The notes beneath the pieces are model-generated. The model saw nothing but the letters and a program-made list of their open reading frames with translations. It was not told where the DNA came from and searched no databases. Below, piece by piece: positions 46,111-55,630 of a stretch of 64,000 bases of DNA (its first letter is position 1; each line of letters begins with the position of its first letter). This stretch comes from Sporosarcina ureae (GTDB lineage: Bacteria > Bacillota > Bacilli > Bacillales_A > Planococcaceae): NCBI RefSeq assembly GCF_029267015.1, contig NZ_JARIEA010000081.1:34261-98260 (forward strand), written 5' to 3'. A program made the translations under genes and the position numbers.

Positions 46111-47406
46111 ATGTCGAAATTTACTGATTACCAATTCAAACCATTTTTGAGGGAAGCCATTCAAAAATTAGGGTTTGAAGAACCGACACCTATACAAAAA
46201 GAAATTATTCCGTTGATTATGAAAAACACGAGTGCAATTGGACAAGCACATACAGGAACAGGGAAATCCCATAGTTTCTTAATTCCACTTGTTGAAAAAA
46301 TCAATACGGAAAAAGACGAACTACAAACGGTTATTACAGCACCAACACGTGAATTAGCTGTTCAGCTTCATAATGAACTGAAAAAGTTAATTGAAGGAAC
46401 GGATATCAAAAGTGCGATCTTGATTGGCGGTACTGATAAAAAACGCTCTGCTGAACGTTTGAAGAGCACACCGCACATCATCGTTGGTACACCAGGACGT
46501 ATCCAGGATATGTCGGAAACCGGCGCGTTACCGATCCACACAGCTACACATCTTGTCATTGATGAAGCGGATCTTGCATTTGATATGGGCTTCATTGAAG
46601 ATATTGATAAGTTTGCTTCAAGAATGCCAGAGAAGATCAGCATGTATGTATTTTCTGCTACGATTCCAGAAAAGCTCAAGCCTTTCTTGTCAAAATACAT
46701 GAATTCACCTGTACATGTACGGATGGATGATAAAAAACCTTTGACGGAGAATATGCATTACTCATTAGTTCCTGTTAGAAGTATGGATAAAAACAAGAAA
46801 CTACTTCACGTGATGGATGCCCTTCAGCCGTATCTTGCGATCATCTTCACGAATACGAAGCAAAACGCTGATCGCCTGGCTAACTATTTAGCAGAGCACG
46901 GCCATAAGCCTGGAAAAATCCACGGTGACTTGACGCCACGTGAACGTACACGCGTTATGAAGCAAGTGCGTGATCTAGAGTATCAATACATCGTGGCAAC
47001 TGATTTGGCGGCAAGAGGGATCGATATTCCGGGTGTCAGTCATGTTATCAACTTTGAATTACCAGATGATCTGGAATTCTTCATTCACCGCGTAGGACGT
47101 ACTGCACGTGCCGGCATGCAAGGACATGCCATTACGTTATATGAACCGTCTGATGAAGATGCAATCAATTTAATTGAGAAGCTCGGTATTCCATTCGTAC
47201 ATGAAGATGTCAAAAATGGCGAGTGGATCGAAGTGAAAGAGCGCCAAGCACGTAAGAAGCGTGTACGTGAAATAGACGAAATCGATAAAAAAGCGGATTC
47301 GTTTGTCCGTAAACCTGATAAAGTGAAGCCAGGCTATAAAAAGAAGATGGCGGAACAAAAAGAGAACTTTAAAAAGAGACAAAGGAGAATTAAGAAGAAA
47401 TCATGA
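46111..47406 (+). CDS. cshB: DEAD-box RNA helicase CshB
   Basis: ATP-dependent RNA helicase, 431 residues. Motifs in order: Q-motif (T-P-I-Q-K), A-H-T-G-T-G-K-S (I), P-T-R-E-L-A (Ia), T-P-G-R (Ib), D-E-A-D (II), S-A-T (III), and [10 protein letters not shown] (VI). The C-terminal tail is very basic ([16 protein letters not shown]), as expected for RNA binding. The homologue helps cold-shock growth in B. subtilis. The stop overlaps nfo by 4 bases. Confidence 0.95.
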   Translation: MSKFTDYQFKPFLREAIQKLGFEEPTPIQKEIIPLIMKNTSAIGQAHTGTGKSHSFLIPLVEKINTEKDELQTVITAPTRELAVQLHNELKKLIEGTDIKSAILIGGTDKKRSAERLKSTPHIIVGTPGRIQDMSETGALPIHTATHLVIDEADLAFDMGFIEDIDKFASRMPEKISMYVFSATIPEKLKPFLSKYMNSPVHVRMDDKKPLTENMHYSLVPVRSMDKNKKLLHVMDALQPYLAIIFTNTKQNADRLANYLAEHGHKPGKIHGDLTPRERTRVMKQVRDLEYQYIVATDLAARGIDIPGVSHVINFELPDDLEFFIHRVGRTARAGMQGHAITLYEPSDEDAINLIEKLGIPFVHEDVKNGEWIEVKERQARKKRVREIDEIDKKADSFVRKPDKVKPGYKKKMAEQKENFKKRQRRIKKKS

Positions 47407-48305
47407 CAACAAATGATATCCTTCTAGGTTCTCACGTATCCATGAGTGGTAAAAAGATGCTACTTGGCTCAAGTGAAGAAGCGCTTAGCTATGGAGCTAA
47501 CACATTCATGATCTACACGGGAGCACCTCAGAATACAAGACGTAAACCAATTGAAGAATTGAATATCGAGCTTGGCACACTGAGTATGGAAGAAAACGGT
47601 CAATCCAATATTGTTATTCATGCGCCCTACATCATCAATCTTGCGAATACTACGAAGCCTGAAACATTCCGTCTCGGTGTAGACTTTTTGCAACAGGAAA
47701 TTCAGCGTACTGAAGCGCTTGGTGCCAATCAAATAGTCCTTCATCCAGGTGCCCATGTAGGTGCTGGAGCAGACGTCGGTATTGAAAAGATTATTGAAGG
47801 TTTGAATGAAGTACTATCCGAAGACGCAAATGTTCGCATTGCGCTTGAAACAATGGCAGGCAAAGGAACAGAGTGTGGCCGCAGTTTTGACGAGATCGCA
47901 AAGATCATGGACGGTGTGAAAAATAATGAACGTCTATCCGTTTGTTTTGACACATGTCACGTCCATGATGCGGGCTATGACATCGTCAATGATTTCTCTG
48001 GTGTCTTAGATCAATTTAACAATATTGTTGGACTGGACCGGATTTCCGTCATTCACGTCAACGACAGTAAGAATATTTGCGGTGCTGGAAAAGATCGACA
48101 CGAAAATATTGGCATGGGACATATCGGCTTCGAACCGTTAGCTTATATCGTTCATCACCCGACATTTAAGAACGTACCGAAAATCTTGGAAACGCCATTT
48201 ATCGGAACAGATAAAGCAAATAAAAAAGCGCCATATGCAGTAGAAATTGAAATGTTGAAAAACCATCAATTTACTCCTGAATTACTGGAAGCCTTGCATA
48301 ATTGA
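47403..48305 (+). CDS. nfo: Endonuclease IV
   Basis: AP endonuclease with three zinc ions, acting in base excision repair. The 300-residue TIM barrel has [33 protein letters not shown] and H-V-N-D-S-K. In B. subtilis the homologue (yqfS) is made in the forespore. Here it is coupled to cshB by an ATGA overlap. Confidence 0.97.
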   Translation: MTTNDILLGSHVSMSGKKMLLGSSEEALSYGANTFMIYTGAPQNTRRKPIEELNIELGTLSMEENGQSNIVIHAPYIINLANTTKPETFRLGVDFLQQEIQRTEALGANQIVLHPGAHVGAGADVGIEKIIEGLNEVLSEDANVRIALETMAGKGTECGRSFDEIAKIMDGVKNNERLSVCFDTCHVHDAGYDIVNDFSGVLDQFNNIVGLDRISVIHVNDSKNICGAGKDRHENIGMGHIGFEPLAYIVHHPTFKNVPKILETPFIGTDKANKKAPYAVEIEMLKNHQFTPELLEALHN

Positions 48306-48313
48306 AAAATTTA

Positions 48314-48340
48314 AGCGTTGCGTATTCGCAACGCTTTTTT
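48314..48340 (+). terminator. Terminator between nfo and yqfT (convergent)
   Basis: AGCGTTGCG pairs with CGCAACGCT around TATT, followed by TTTTT. Confidence 0.92.
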
Positions 48341-48583
48341 CTATTGCAGTTTATGCTGTTCTAAATACAGCATCGTTTTCTCGTAGCCGATGACAGAAGC
48401 TACTTTTTCAATAAAATTTTGTGGGATGCCGGTAAAAAGCCAAGCGATTGATATTTCATCCAGCAGTGGACGTAATTGCTGCACTTCTGTTATGGACAAT
48501 TCAACTCCATAACTGTATGCGTAATTTACTGCCTCCTGATCATGCAACTGTTTCATTTGCTGAATTAACTGAAGTAAATCCAT
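48341..48583 (-). CDS. yqfT: YqfT-like DUF2624 protein
   Basis: An 80-residue protein, mostly helical. The segment Y-A-Y-S-Y-G-V-E-L-S-I-T-E-V-Q-Q-L-R-P-L-L fits the DUF2624 domain, and the place after nfo is that of yqfT. Its role is unknown; the B. subtilis gene is expressed in the forespore. I prefer ATG 48583 over 48589 because AAAGGA is about 10 bases upstream. Confidence 0.78.
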   Translation of the reverse strand: MDLLQLIQQMKQLHDQEAVNYAYSYGVELSITEVQQLRPLLDEISIAWLFTGIPQNFIEKVASVIGYEKTMLYLEQHKLQ

Positions 48584-48606
48584 TATCATCAATTCCTTTC
48601 AATTGG

Positions 48607-48635
48607 TTGTATCCCTCCGTGGATTGCTATATAAT
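48607..48635 (+). promoter_or_regulatory. Sigma-A promoter of the zinc operon
   Basis: TTGTAT (48607-48612), 17 bases, TATAAT (48630-48635). A Zur box begins 12 bases after the -10. Confidence 0.75.
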
Positions 48636-48646
48636 TCATAAAGTAA

Positions 48647-48661
48647 TCGGAATGATTACGA
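48647..48661 (+). promoter_or_regulatory. Zur box (zinc-responsive operator)
   Basis: TCGGAATGATTACGA matches the Bacillus Zur consensus TCGTAATNATTACGA at all defined positions except one. It lies over the start of transcription (about +6 to +20). Zur is encoded by the third gene, so the operon should repress itself when zinc is plentiful. Confidence 0.88.
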
Positions 48662-48682
48662 ATTGAAGGAAGGGATATGTAT

Positions 48683-49453
48683 ATGACAAATTCCATTATT
48701 AACTTAGAGCATATTACGCATAAGTTTAACCATTCCACTGCGCTTTCTGATGTTAGTTTAGAAGTGAAACAAGGGGAGTTTTGGGCACTAATTGGTCCAA
48801 ACGGTTCGGGTAAATCTACATTATTAAAAATCATATTAGGGTTGCTGAAACCCTCCCAAGGAACAATTGAGCTGTTTGGTGGGCCGATAGATTCTTTTAA
48901 CCAACAGCAACGAATCGGCTACGTCTCTCAAAAGTCCAACGCTTTTACGACGAAATTCCCAGCGACGGTCTTGGAAGTCGTGAAAAGCGGCTTAACGAGT
49001 AAAAAGGGACTGTTCAAGCGTTTCAATAAAGAAGATGAACAGCAAGCGATCGATGCGTTGCATGTAGTGAAAATGGCGGACCGCAAAGATGAAAGCATCG
49101 GTGATTTATCAGGCGGTCAGCAGCAACGTGTCTTTATAGCAAGAGCTCTCGTAAGCCATCCAGATTTACTAATAATGGATGAGCCGACAGTTGGAATTGA
49201 TAGACAGAATGTTGAATCCTTTTATTCTATGCTAAGCGAATTGAATCGTGAGTACGGAATAGCAATTTTGCTTGTAACACATGAAATTGATGTTGTAACG
49301 AAGCTCGCAACACATATTGCATGCTTGAATCGTTCCATCCACTTCCATGGTGTCCATGCAGATTATGAAAAAATGAGTGAGGCTGAATTGTCAGGCTGGT
49401 ATGGTCATCCTATCCGTCGGCTCCATCAAAAAGAAACGGAGCCGGTTAGATGA
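48683..49453 (+). CDS. znuC: Zinc ABC transporter ATP-binding protein
   Basis: ATPase of a zinc importer. The 256-residue protein has Walker A G-P-N-G-S-G-K-S-T, the Q-loop (G-Y-V-S-Q-K), L-S-G-G-Q-Q-Q-R, Walker B L-L-I-M-D-E-P-T, and the H-loop V-T-H-E. ATG 48683 is preferred over 48677 because AAGGAAGGG is 8 bases upstream. It overlaps znuB by 4 bases. Zinc specificity follows from the Zur box and zur gene. Confidence 0.93.
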   Translation: MTNSIINLEHITHKFNHSTALSDVSLEVKQGEFWALIGPNGSGKSTLLKIILGLLKPSQGTIELFGGPIDSFNQQQRIGYVSQKSNAFTTKFPATVLEVVKSGLTSKKGLFKRFNKEDEQQAIDALHVVKMADRKDESIGDLSGGQQQRVFIARALVSHPDLLIMDEPTVGIDRQNVESFYSMLSELNREYGIAILLVTHEIDVVTKLATHIACLNRSIHFHGVHADYEKMSEAELSGWYGHPIRRLHQKETEPVR

Positions 49454-50280
49454 TTGAAGCTATTTTCACATATGAGTTTTTACAAAATGCTGTTTTATCG
49501 GGACTAATTATTGGGTTAATCGCTCCGTTACTTGGACTGTTTATCGTCGTCCGCCGTATGGCGATGATCTCAGATGCACTCAGTCACGTAGCGCTTGCGG
49601 GAATTGCAGGAAGTCTGTATTTAAGTCAGCAAGTATTGTTCTTTGCAGCGCTTAACCCGGTGTATTTAGGGATGGGTGCAGCGGTCATCGGCTCTTTGTT
49701 GATTGAGCGATTGCGTAGAGTGTATAAAAGCTTTGAAGAACTGGCGATTCCGATCATTTTATCTGCCGGAATTGGTTTTGGAGCAATATTCATTTCCCTT
49801 GCCAAAGGGTTCGGTACAGATTTAGTCGGTTATTTATTTGGTTCAGTGTCCGCTGTGAGCCGACAAGATTTATACATTGTCATTTTAATTGCTATTATTG
49901 TGATTGCCTTTATCTATTTCTTATATAAAGAGTTATTTTCATTGGCATTTGATCCAGAGTATGCGAGAGTGTCTGGAATTAATGAACGCGTTATTCAAGC
50001 GGCGTTCATGATTATCACAGCGCTAGTCATTGGTGCATCGATGCGAATCGTTGGAATTTTGCTAGTCTCTTCGTTGATGACATTGCCTGTGGCAGCGGCT
50101 ATTCAAGTGGCTAAAAGCTATAAAGGTGCACTAGTATACTCGGTAATATTTGGAGAAATCGCCGTGGTCATTGGACTGATATCTGCGTTTTACTTAGATA
50201 TCGCGCCTGGAGGAACGATTGTAGTCACGTCGGTGTTCATTTTACTGTTAGTACTTTTTGGGAAAAAGGTACGGTCATGA
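49450..50280 (+). CDS. znuB: Zinc ABC transporter permease
   Basis: ABC-3 family permease, 276 residues, with about eight membrane helices. The family signature is seen in R-R-M-A-M-I-S-D-A-L-S-H-V-A-L-A-G-I-A and in G-A-S-M-R-I-V-G-I-L-L-V-S-S-L-M. It is coupled to znuC by ATGA. No substrate-binding protein gene is in the operon, as in the Listeria zurAM-zurR arrangement. Confidence 0.93.
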   Translation: MIEAIFTYEFLQNAVLSGLIIGLIAPLLGLFIVVRRMAMISDALSHVALAGIAGSLYLSQQVLFFAALNPVYLGMGAAVIGSLLIERLRRVYKSFEELAIPIILSAGIGFGAIFISLAKGFGTDLVGYLFGSVSAVSRQDLYIVILIAIIVIAFIYFLYKELFSLAFDPEYARVSGINERVIQAAFMIITALVIGASMRIVGILLVSSLMTLPVAAAIQVAKSYKGALVYSVIFGEIAVVIGLISAFYLDIAPGGTIVVTSVFILLLVLFGKKVRS

Positions 50281-50305
50281 GAAGCAGGAAAGGTGGCGTA
50301 ACGAT

Positions 50306-50722
50306 ATGTCGATAGATGAAGCATGGGATATTCTGTTGAAATATGATTTTAAACGGACAAAAAATCGGGAAATTTTATTGCGTTTCTTTGATGAAGCGGA
50401 CCGCTATGTTACTGCGATGGAAGTACGTGTGGCGGTGGAGCAGGATAATCCTGGTATTAGTTTCGATACTATTTACAGAAATCTTGCCGTGTTTTCGAAA
50501 CTTGGGATTTTGGATGAAACAGAACTGAATGGTGAAAGACTTTTCCGAATGCAGTGCGCTACGGATCACCATCACCATCATTTTATCTGTATGACTTGTG
50601 GTAGCACGAAATCCATTCCAATTTGCCCAATGGATAGCGTGACGGTGAATTTGTCGGAATATGAAATAGAAGGACATAAGTTTGAGGTCTATGGCAGATG
50701 TCCAAAGTGTAAGATAGGATAG
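50306..50722 (+). CDS. zur: Zinc uptake regulator Zur (Fur family)
   Basis: Zinc-sensing repressor, 138 residues. It has an N-terminal winged helix (T-K-N-R-E-I-L-L-R-F-F, then G-I-S-F-D-T-I-Y-R-N-L), the regulatory histidine cluster H-H-H-H-H-F-I-C, and the structural zinc cysteines in C-M-T-C and C-P-K-C. ATG 50306 follows AAAGGTGG; the earlier start in znuB lacks a site. Same position as yqfV (zur) in B. subtilis. Confidence 0.95.
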   Translation: MSIDEAWDILLKYDFKRTKNREILLRFFDEADRYVTAMEVRVAVEQDNPGISFDTIYRNLAVFSKLGILDETELNGERLFRMQCATDHHHHHFICMTCGSTKSIPICPMDSVTVNLSEYEIEGHKFEVYGRCPKCKIG

Positions 50723-50734
50723 TTTGAATAACTA

Positions 50735-50774
50735 GGCAGTACATCATTTTGTTTATGATGTGCTGCCTTTTATT
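50735..50774 (+). terminator. Terminator after zur
   Basis: GGCAGTACATCAT pairs with ATGATGTGCTGCC (one mismatch), loop TTTGTT, then TTTTATT. Confidence 0.88.
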
Positions 50775-50826
50775 ATGAAGAATATGTAGGTAGAAGATAG
50801 TTATTCATAAATAGAGGGCGTGTTCT

Positions 50827-50994
50827 GCTCATTGATGTGAGTTAAGCGCTCTTAGAACTAATGTGACCGCTCTATCGCATGTGATTTCTGCTCTATATGT
50901 ATCGTTATTCGCTCTAAGAAGCTATCTGTGCGCTCTATCAAGCTTCATAACCGCTCATAGCCCTGCCCCCATAGCCCTTCGCTCGCTTAACTTC
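50827..50994. repeat. 21-bp-phased GCTC array (seven units plus a decayed one)
   Basis: GCTC occurs at 50827, 50848, 50869, 50890, 50911, 50932 and 50953, each exactly 21 bases apart; an eighth position (50974) reads GCCC. The core is GCTCTAT or GCTCTTAGAA/GCTCTAAGAA; the other ~12 bases vary. Twenty-one bases is two turns of B-DNA, so the cores lie on one face. It lies between the zur terminator and the minus-strand yqfW terminator, and the spaced core distinguishes it from a CRISPR. Confidence 0.85.
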
Positions 50995-51038
50995 CTCGTC
51001 ACATCGAGTCCTATTTTGAACACAGTGAATTCACACAG

Positions 51039-51068
51039 TAAAAAAGAGCACCGCAATATGCGATGCTC
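51039..51068 (-). terminator. Terminator of ispG-yqfW
   Basis: On the minus strand GAGCATCGC (plus 51060-51068) pairs with GCGGTGCTC (plus 51046-51054), followed by a T-run (plus A-run 51040-51045). Confidence 0.88.
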
Positions 51069-51074
51069 CACCAA

Positions 51075-51665
51075 TCACTTACTCTTTATCATTTCCGTTG
51101 CATGAAACAACTGTCTAACGTACTGATCCGCTTGTTTCCAGTTCGTTACCCGTATAACTCCTTTAGGAATGGGTTCTTGGTTATAGGGCGTATCAAACAA
51201 GAACACCGGAATATCCAATTCTTCATGGATTCCTACCGCATTATCATGCTTGTCCTCGAAGAATACGTCAACGTTGAATTGCTTGGCCGCTTCAATTTTA
51301 TGATGCGTCCCAATCAATTCTACGTGATCATACGGGATTTGCTGTTCATGGAACCAATTGGTTGTCGTTTCAAGTACATTCCGTCCGCGTGCTGAAATAT
51401 AATACAGCTCAAACTTTTTTTGCCAGTTCGTCAATACTTCTTTTGCAAACTCTTGAGCGGGGGACGTCTGATAAATCAGCTCTTCCGTTTCTTTATACCA
51501 TTGTCCGAACTGTGTCGGGTCCACGTCAAAGGCTTTCGTCAAATCATACTCTTTAATATCAGCGAGCGTTAGATTAGAGCCGAAGTGCTTATTGATATGC
51601 GGAAGTAGGGCAGTGGGTGTCGTGACCGTTCCGTCAATATCTATTCCGAAACGAATGTCTCTCAT
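51075..51665 (-). CDS. yqfW: Putative 5'(3')-deoxyribonucleotidase YqfW
   Basis: HAD-superfamily nucleotidase of 196 residues. Motif I is [10 protein letters not shown] near residue 7, motif II Y-I-S-A-R-G, and the last motif is [10 protein letters not shown]. The likely substrates are deoxynucleoside monophosphates, from the family. It overlaps ispG by 4 bases on the minus strand, so the two share a transcript. Confidence 0.87.
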   Translation of the reverse strand: MRDIRFGIDIDGTVTTPTALLPHINKHFGSNLTLADIKEYDLTKAFDVDPTQFGQWYKETEELIYQTSPAQEFAKEVLTNWQKKFELYYISARGRNVLETTTNWFHEQQIPYDHVELIGTHHKIEAAKQFNVDVFFEDKHDNAVGIHEELDIPVFLFDTPYNQEPIPKGVIRVTNWKQADQYVRQLFHATEMIKSK

Positions 51666-52789
51666 TCAGAAACGCTACCTTGTGCTGCAAGTGCTTCTTC
51701 TTGACGTTTCTTCTCGAAATACTCTTCAGCCAATATGTCGATTTCTTTTTTCAATTCTTCCACCATTGTCTCTTCTGGAACTTTTCGTACGGTTTTACCA
51801 TGCATGAAGAGCAAACCTTCACCACGAGCACCAGCGATACCGATATCTGCTTCGCGTGCTTCACCTGGCCCGTTTACCGCGCAGCCAAGAACTGCTACTT
51901 TCAACGGAGCTTTAATGTTCGAGATGTATTCTTCCACTTCATTGGCAATGGAAATCAAGTCGATTTCGATACGGCCACATGTTGGACAAGAAATTAATGT
52001 TGCCGAGTTGGAAGATAGACCGAATACTTTCAGTAACTCTTTCGCAACTTTGATTTCTTGAACCGGATCCGCACTTAACGATACGCGCATCGTGTTACCG
52101 ATACCTGCTGACAGAAGGGAACCAAGACCTGCCGCACTCTTGATTGAACCAGCGAATAGAGTACCAGATTCTGTAATACCTAAGTGCAATGGATAGTCGA
52201 ATGCTGCCGCAGCAAGCTTGTACGCTTCAATTGCCAAGTTCACGTCGGAAGCTTTAAGTGACACGATAATATCATGGAAATCCAAGTCTTCTAGGATCTT
52301 GATATGATGCAATGCACTTTCAACCATACCTTCTGCAGTAGGGTAGCCGTACTTCTCAAGAATTTTTCTCTCAAGTGAACCTGCGTTGACACCGATACGA
52401 ATTGGAATGCCTTTTGCTTTTGCTGCATTTACAACAGCTTCCACTTTCTCTTTACGGCCGATATTTCCTGGATTGATACGGATTTTATCTGCACCTTGTT
52501 CAATTGCAATCAATGCTAATTTATAGTCGAAATGTATATCTACTACTAAAGGAATGTTGATTTGCTTTTTGATTTCACCTATAGAATACGCGGCGCGCTC
52601 ATCGGGACATGCTACACGTACAATTTGGCAGCCTGCATCTTCTAAACGTTTAATCTCTGCAACTGTCGCTTCGACATCATGTGTCTTAGTCGTCGTCATA
52701 CTTTGCATAAACAGCTCATTGCTTCCTCCGATAGTTAAGTTACCAACTTTTACGGGACGGGTCTTCGAACGATGAATCATTTCAGTCAT
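51662..52789 (-). CDS. ispG: 4-hydroxy-3-methylbut-2-en-1-yl diphosphate synthase
   Basis: The Fe-S enzyme one step before IspH in the MEP pathway. The 375-residue protein has a TIM barrel ([24 protein letters not shown]) and a C-terminal domain with the cluster cysteines S-C-P-T-C-G-R and [14 protein letters not shown] 52789 follows AAGGAGAGAG; the longer reading from 52828 goes through that site. Confidence 0.97.
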   Translation of the reverse strand: MTEMIHRSKTRPVKVGNLTIGGSNELFMQSMTTTKTHDVEATVAEIKRLEDAGCQIVRVACPDERAAYSIGEIKKQINIPLVVDIHFDYKLALIAIEQGADKIRINPGNIGRKEKVEAVVNAAKAKGIPIRIGVNAGSLERKILEKYGYPTAEGMVESALHHIKILEDLDFHDIIVSLKASDVNLAIEAYKLAAAAFDYPLHLGITESGTLFAGSIKSAAGLGSLLSAGIGNTMRVSLSADPVQEIKVAKELLKVFGLSSNSATLISCPTCGRIEIDLISIANEVEEYISNIKAPLKVAVLGCAVNGPGEAREADIGIAGARGEGLLFMHGKTVRKVPEETMVEELKKEIDILAEEYFEKKRQEEALAAQGSVSE

Positions 52790-52843
52790 TATGTCTCTCT
52801 CCTTCAAATGAGTAAATACCATCATCAATAGATGGAATATGAA

Positions 52844-53191
52844 TTATCTTTTTTCGCCTTCTTCGCAAACAGAATCTACTTGTTCACGGATAGGCAATTT
52901 AATTTGTTCGCCAGCCAGAAACTGTTGGCGTTCAAGATGAGGGTTCATGGAGTAAAATTGCTCCAACCTCTCAAGAAAGTTTTGAGATGGATCTGGGTAT
53001 AATGCGAATAACGATTCTATTGTATCACCTTCAACCACTCGAATGACAATTGAATGATTCGGCGTTTCCTCTATACAAGACGATTCATCTTCAAAAAAGG
53101 CTGCAAGAGGGATTGTCCCTTCCGTTAAATCCATTCGAACAAAGTGAACAGTGCAAAACACAGCAAGTGCAAGCAGTATAATTCTCATCAT
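52844..53191 (-). CDS. yqfZ: LysM-domain protein YqfZ
   Basis: A 115-residue exported or anchored protein. A hydrophobic N-terminal helix (residues ~3-20) is followed by a LysM-like domain (about 48-102; I-R-V-V-E-G-D-T-I-E-S-L-F and M-N-P-H-L). The layout and position next to ispG fit B. subtilis YqfZ. A GGAGGGATGT site supports ATG 53191 or 53188. Its exact role is unknown. Confidence 0.82.
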   Translation of the reverse strand: MMRIILLALAVFCTVHFVRMDLTEGTIPLAAFFEDESSCIEETPNHSIVIRVVEGDTIESLFALYPDPSQNFLERLEQFYSMNPHLERQQFLAGEQIKLPIREQVDSVCEEGEKR

Positions 53192-53234
53192 ACATCCCTC
53201 CTGCTCTACACTATGCAGACAACAGGTAAACTAT

Positions 53235-53738
53235 TCATCTCGGTTGTTTTGGATAATAGACTGCCGCTCTCCACACATACAGTAGATGTACTAAAGAAGC
53301 GACCCACAAGCTATACGACTGCATGGAAGGAACAAATTCAAAAGCCATTGTCAGCAAGATGGGCAATGTGGCTGCAATTGCCGCAGTTCGCCACATAAAA
53401 CGGAATTCGCCGCGACGATGCAATAGTTTCAATAGCAATACTCCTATGATAGCAAAAATACTGATGCGAATAAATAAATACGACGTGATAATGACCAATT
53501 GCAGCACAAATGCGATTGGATAGATCAAAAGGCCGATGGTTTCGCCGATTTCTGCGAGCTCAGGAGAGGATTCGAATAGTGTGTGATCCCCTAAAACAAA
53601 TTGTACAAACGATACGCCGGTGTAAAGAAAAATAAACACAAATATGTATTGAATGACTTTACCGATTGATAATAAGCGGAATGCCGCCAGTTTTTTCGGT
53701 TCATGTAATGAAGCTTTGAAAATTTGATGGAATTTCAC
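53235..53738 (-). CDS. yqgB: DUF1189 membrane protein (YqgB-like)
   Basis: A 167-residue protein with about four membrane helices (near residues 27-45, 70-92, 93-108, 122-140). The start, F-H-Q-I-F-K-A-S-L-H-E-P-K-K-L-A-A-F-R, is typical of DUF1189. It begins at GTG 53738 with AAGGGAGG upstream. Function unknown. In the same position as yqgB of B. subtilis, next to yqfZ. Confidence 0.8.
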   Translation of the reverse strand: MKFHQIFKASLHEPKKLAAFRLLSIGKVIQYIFVFIFLYTGVSFVQFVLGDHTLFESSPELAEIGETIGLLIYPIAFVLQLVIITSYLFIRISIFAIIGVLLLKLLHRRGEFRFMWRTAAIAATLPILLTMAFEFVPSMQSYSLWVASLVHLLYVWRAAVYYPKQPR

Positions 53739-53867
53739 GGAGCCGGCCTCCCTTTCTACATATAGTCTACCATTTATTTAAATCATAAGGCTTTGCAGAA
53801 ATTTCGACATTCTTATGACATTTCATTACCGCTTTGTTAAGGTGGTGTAAAGATTGCAGTAGAGTAC

Positions 53868-53897
53868 TTTACAATTGATGTATACAACTCTCATAAT
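53868..53897 (+). promoter_or_regulatory. Candidate sigma-A promoter of the Na/Pi cotransporter gene
   Basis: TTTACA (53868-53873), 18 bases, CATAAT (53892-53897). I found no good PhoP box. Confidence 0.5.
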
Positions 53898-53979
53898 AGG
53901 TTGAAACTTCACGAAGCTATCGAGGGTGAAGAGTAGTTAGAAATCATACATAAAACGTTTGATGGAGGTTGACAATTCA

Positions 53980-55611
53980 ATGGAAGTGAACTGGCAAGAA
54001 GTGGTGTTCCAATTTCTTGGGGGATTAGGAATTTTCCTATTCGCAATTAAGTACATGGGCGATGGATTGCAGAAAGCTGCGGGGGATAGACTTCGTGCAA
54101 TTCTAGACCGTTTTACTACCAATCCATTCATGGGTGTTCTTGTCGGTATAATCGTAACGGTGTTGATCCAGTCAAGTTCTGGAACAACGGTTATTACAGT
54201 GGGTCTGGTAAGTGCTGGATTCATGACGCTCCGTCAGGCGATCGGCGTTATCATGGGCGCCAATATTGGTACGACCGTGACCGCATTTATTATTGGTCTG
54301 GATGTCGGCGCATATGCGTTACCAATCATGGCATTCGGTGCCTTCCTGATCTTCTTCGTCCGTAAAGCTAAAATCAAGAATCTAGGTGAAGTGATCTTCG
54401 GTTTCGGGGGATTGTTCCTAGGACTTGAATTAATGAGCGACGGAATGAAGCCACTACGTTCATTAGAAGCATTTGCTGATTTCACACTAGCAATGAGTGA
54501 ACATTCACTGCTTGGTGTCGTAGCAGGAACAATTTTCACACTAATCGTACAAAGCTCCAGTGCGACTGTCGGAATCTTGCAAGGTCTTTTCGCTGAAGAC
54601 TTAGTTACGATGAAAGCCGCTCTACCAATTCTTTTCGGTGATAACATTGGTACGACAATTACTGCAGTACTTGCGGCACTCGGTGCATCTGTTGCTGCGA
54701 GACGCGCGGCAGCTGTACACGTATTATTCAATATTGTTGGTACTATCGTTTTCATGCTCCTGCTCATACCATTTACGGCTTACGTCGAATGGATGGCGGC
54801 GGTCTTGAATCTCGAAAGTAAGATGCAAATCGCATTTGCGCACGGTTCGTTCAACATCGCGAACACAGTCATACAGTTTCCATTCATCGGCGCTTGGGCT
54901 TATCTCGTTACGAAGATGATCCCAGGCGAGGACGTCACGATCGAGTACAAACCGAAACACCTCGACCGTCGCTTTATCGCACAATCATCAGCTGTTGCGA
55001 TTGGACAAGCCAAGGAAGAAATTATCCGCATGGGTGACTTCAGTGTTCGTGGTCTTCAAGAGTCATTTGAGTATTTGAAGACTGGCCAGAAAAAACACGC
55101 GGAAACTGCGTATCAGATTGAAGATGCCATCAACAATCTCGATCGCAAAATTACGGACTATTTAGTAGAAGTATCCGTAGTTATCGTTTCACCAGCAGAA
55201 TCTGGGCGTCACGTTTTATTAATGGATAGTGTACGGGATATCGAGCGAATCGGTGACCATTTCGAAAACATCATCGAGCTAATAGATTTACGCGAAACGA
55301 ATAAATTAAAGTTGACAGATGATGCGATGGACGATTTGGCAGAAATGTTTACATTGACGATTGAAACAGTTCAAAAAGCGATTGAGTCACTGGATCAAGA
55401 TGATACAGATTTAGCGAGAGTCGTTTCTGAAAAAGAAGATTTAATTGACAATATGGAACGTCGCTTCCGTAAAAATCATATTGTTCGTTTAAACGAAGGA
55501 AGTTGTAGTGCGCAAGCCGGCATGGTATTCGTCGATATCGTCTCGAACCTCGAGCGAATTGGTGACCATGCAGTAAATATTGCGGAAGCGATTTTAGGAA
55601 AGCACGCATAA
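53980..55611 (+). CDS. Na+/phosphate cotransporter family protein with PhoU domain
   Basis: A 543-residue membrane protein. Two inverted NptA-like repeats carry the Q-S-S-S motif (V-L-I-Q-S-S-S-G-T-T and I-V-Q-S-S-S-A-T-V), each with several membrane helices. A cytoplasmic PhoU-like helical domain follows from about residue 340 (E-R-I-G-D-H occurs twice). It should import phosphate with sodium. ATG 53980 follows GGAGG. B. subtilis keeps a related gene (yqeW) near rpsU instead; here it is in front of yqgC. Confidence 0.9.
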   Translation: MEVNWQEVVFQFLGGLGIFLFAIKYMGDGLQKAAGDRLRAILDRFTTNPFMGVLVGIIVTVLIQSSSGTTVITVGLVSAGFMTLRQAIGVIMGANIGTTVTAFIIGLDVGAYALPIMAFGAFLIFFVRKAKIKNLGEVIFGFGGLFLGLELMSDGMKPLRSLEAFADFTLAMSEHSLLGVVAGTIFTLIVQSSSATVGILQGLFAEDLVTMKAALPILFGDNIGTTITAVLAALGASVAARRAAAVHVLFNIVGTIVFMLLLIPFTAYVEWMAAVLNLESKMQIAFAHGSFNIANTVIQFPFIGAWAYLVTKMIPGEDVTIEYKPKHLDRRFIAQSSAVAIGQAKEEIIRMGDFSVRGLQESFEYLKTGQKKHAETAYQIEDAINNLDRKITDYLVEVSVVIVSPAESGRHVLLMDSVRDIERIGDHFENIIELIDLRETNKLKLTDDAMDDLAEMFTLTIETVQKAIESLDQDDTDLARVVSEKEDLIDNMERRFRKNHIVRLNEGSCSAQAGMVFVDIVSNLERIGDHAVNIAEAILGKHA

Positions 55612-55630
55612 TGAATGAGGAGTGACAGCT

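Noticed and set aside
50827..50994. CRISPR array
   Set aside because: The constant part is only 4-7 bases, units are 21 bases in total, and no cas genes are present.
50863..51105. 80-residue frame through the 21-bp array, with a seven-residue repeat beginning A-L
   Set aside because: No ribosome binding site, start inside the array, and its end runs through the yqfW terminator. The peptide repeat is just the 21-bp period read in one frame.
53800..53870. PhoP box before the Na/Pi cotransporter gene
   Set aside because: No pair of TTAACA-like half-sites at the required spacing could be found.
54234..54984. Minus-strand frames of 177 and 86 residues opposite the Na/Pi cotransporter
   Set aside because: Shadows of a clear transporter gene with QSSS motifs.
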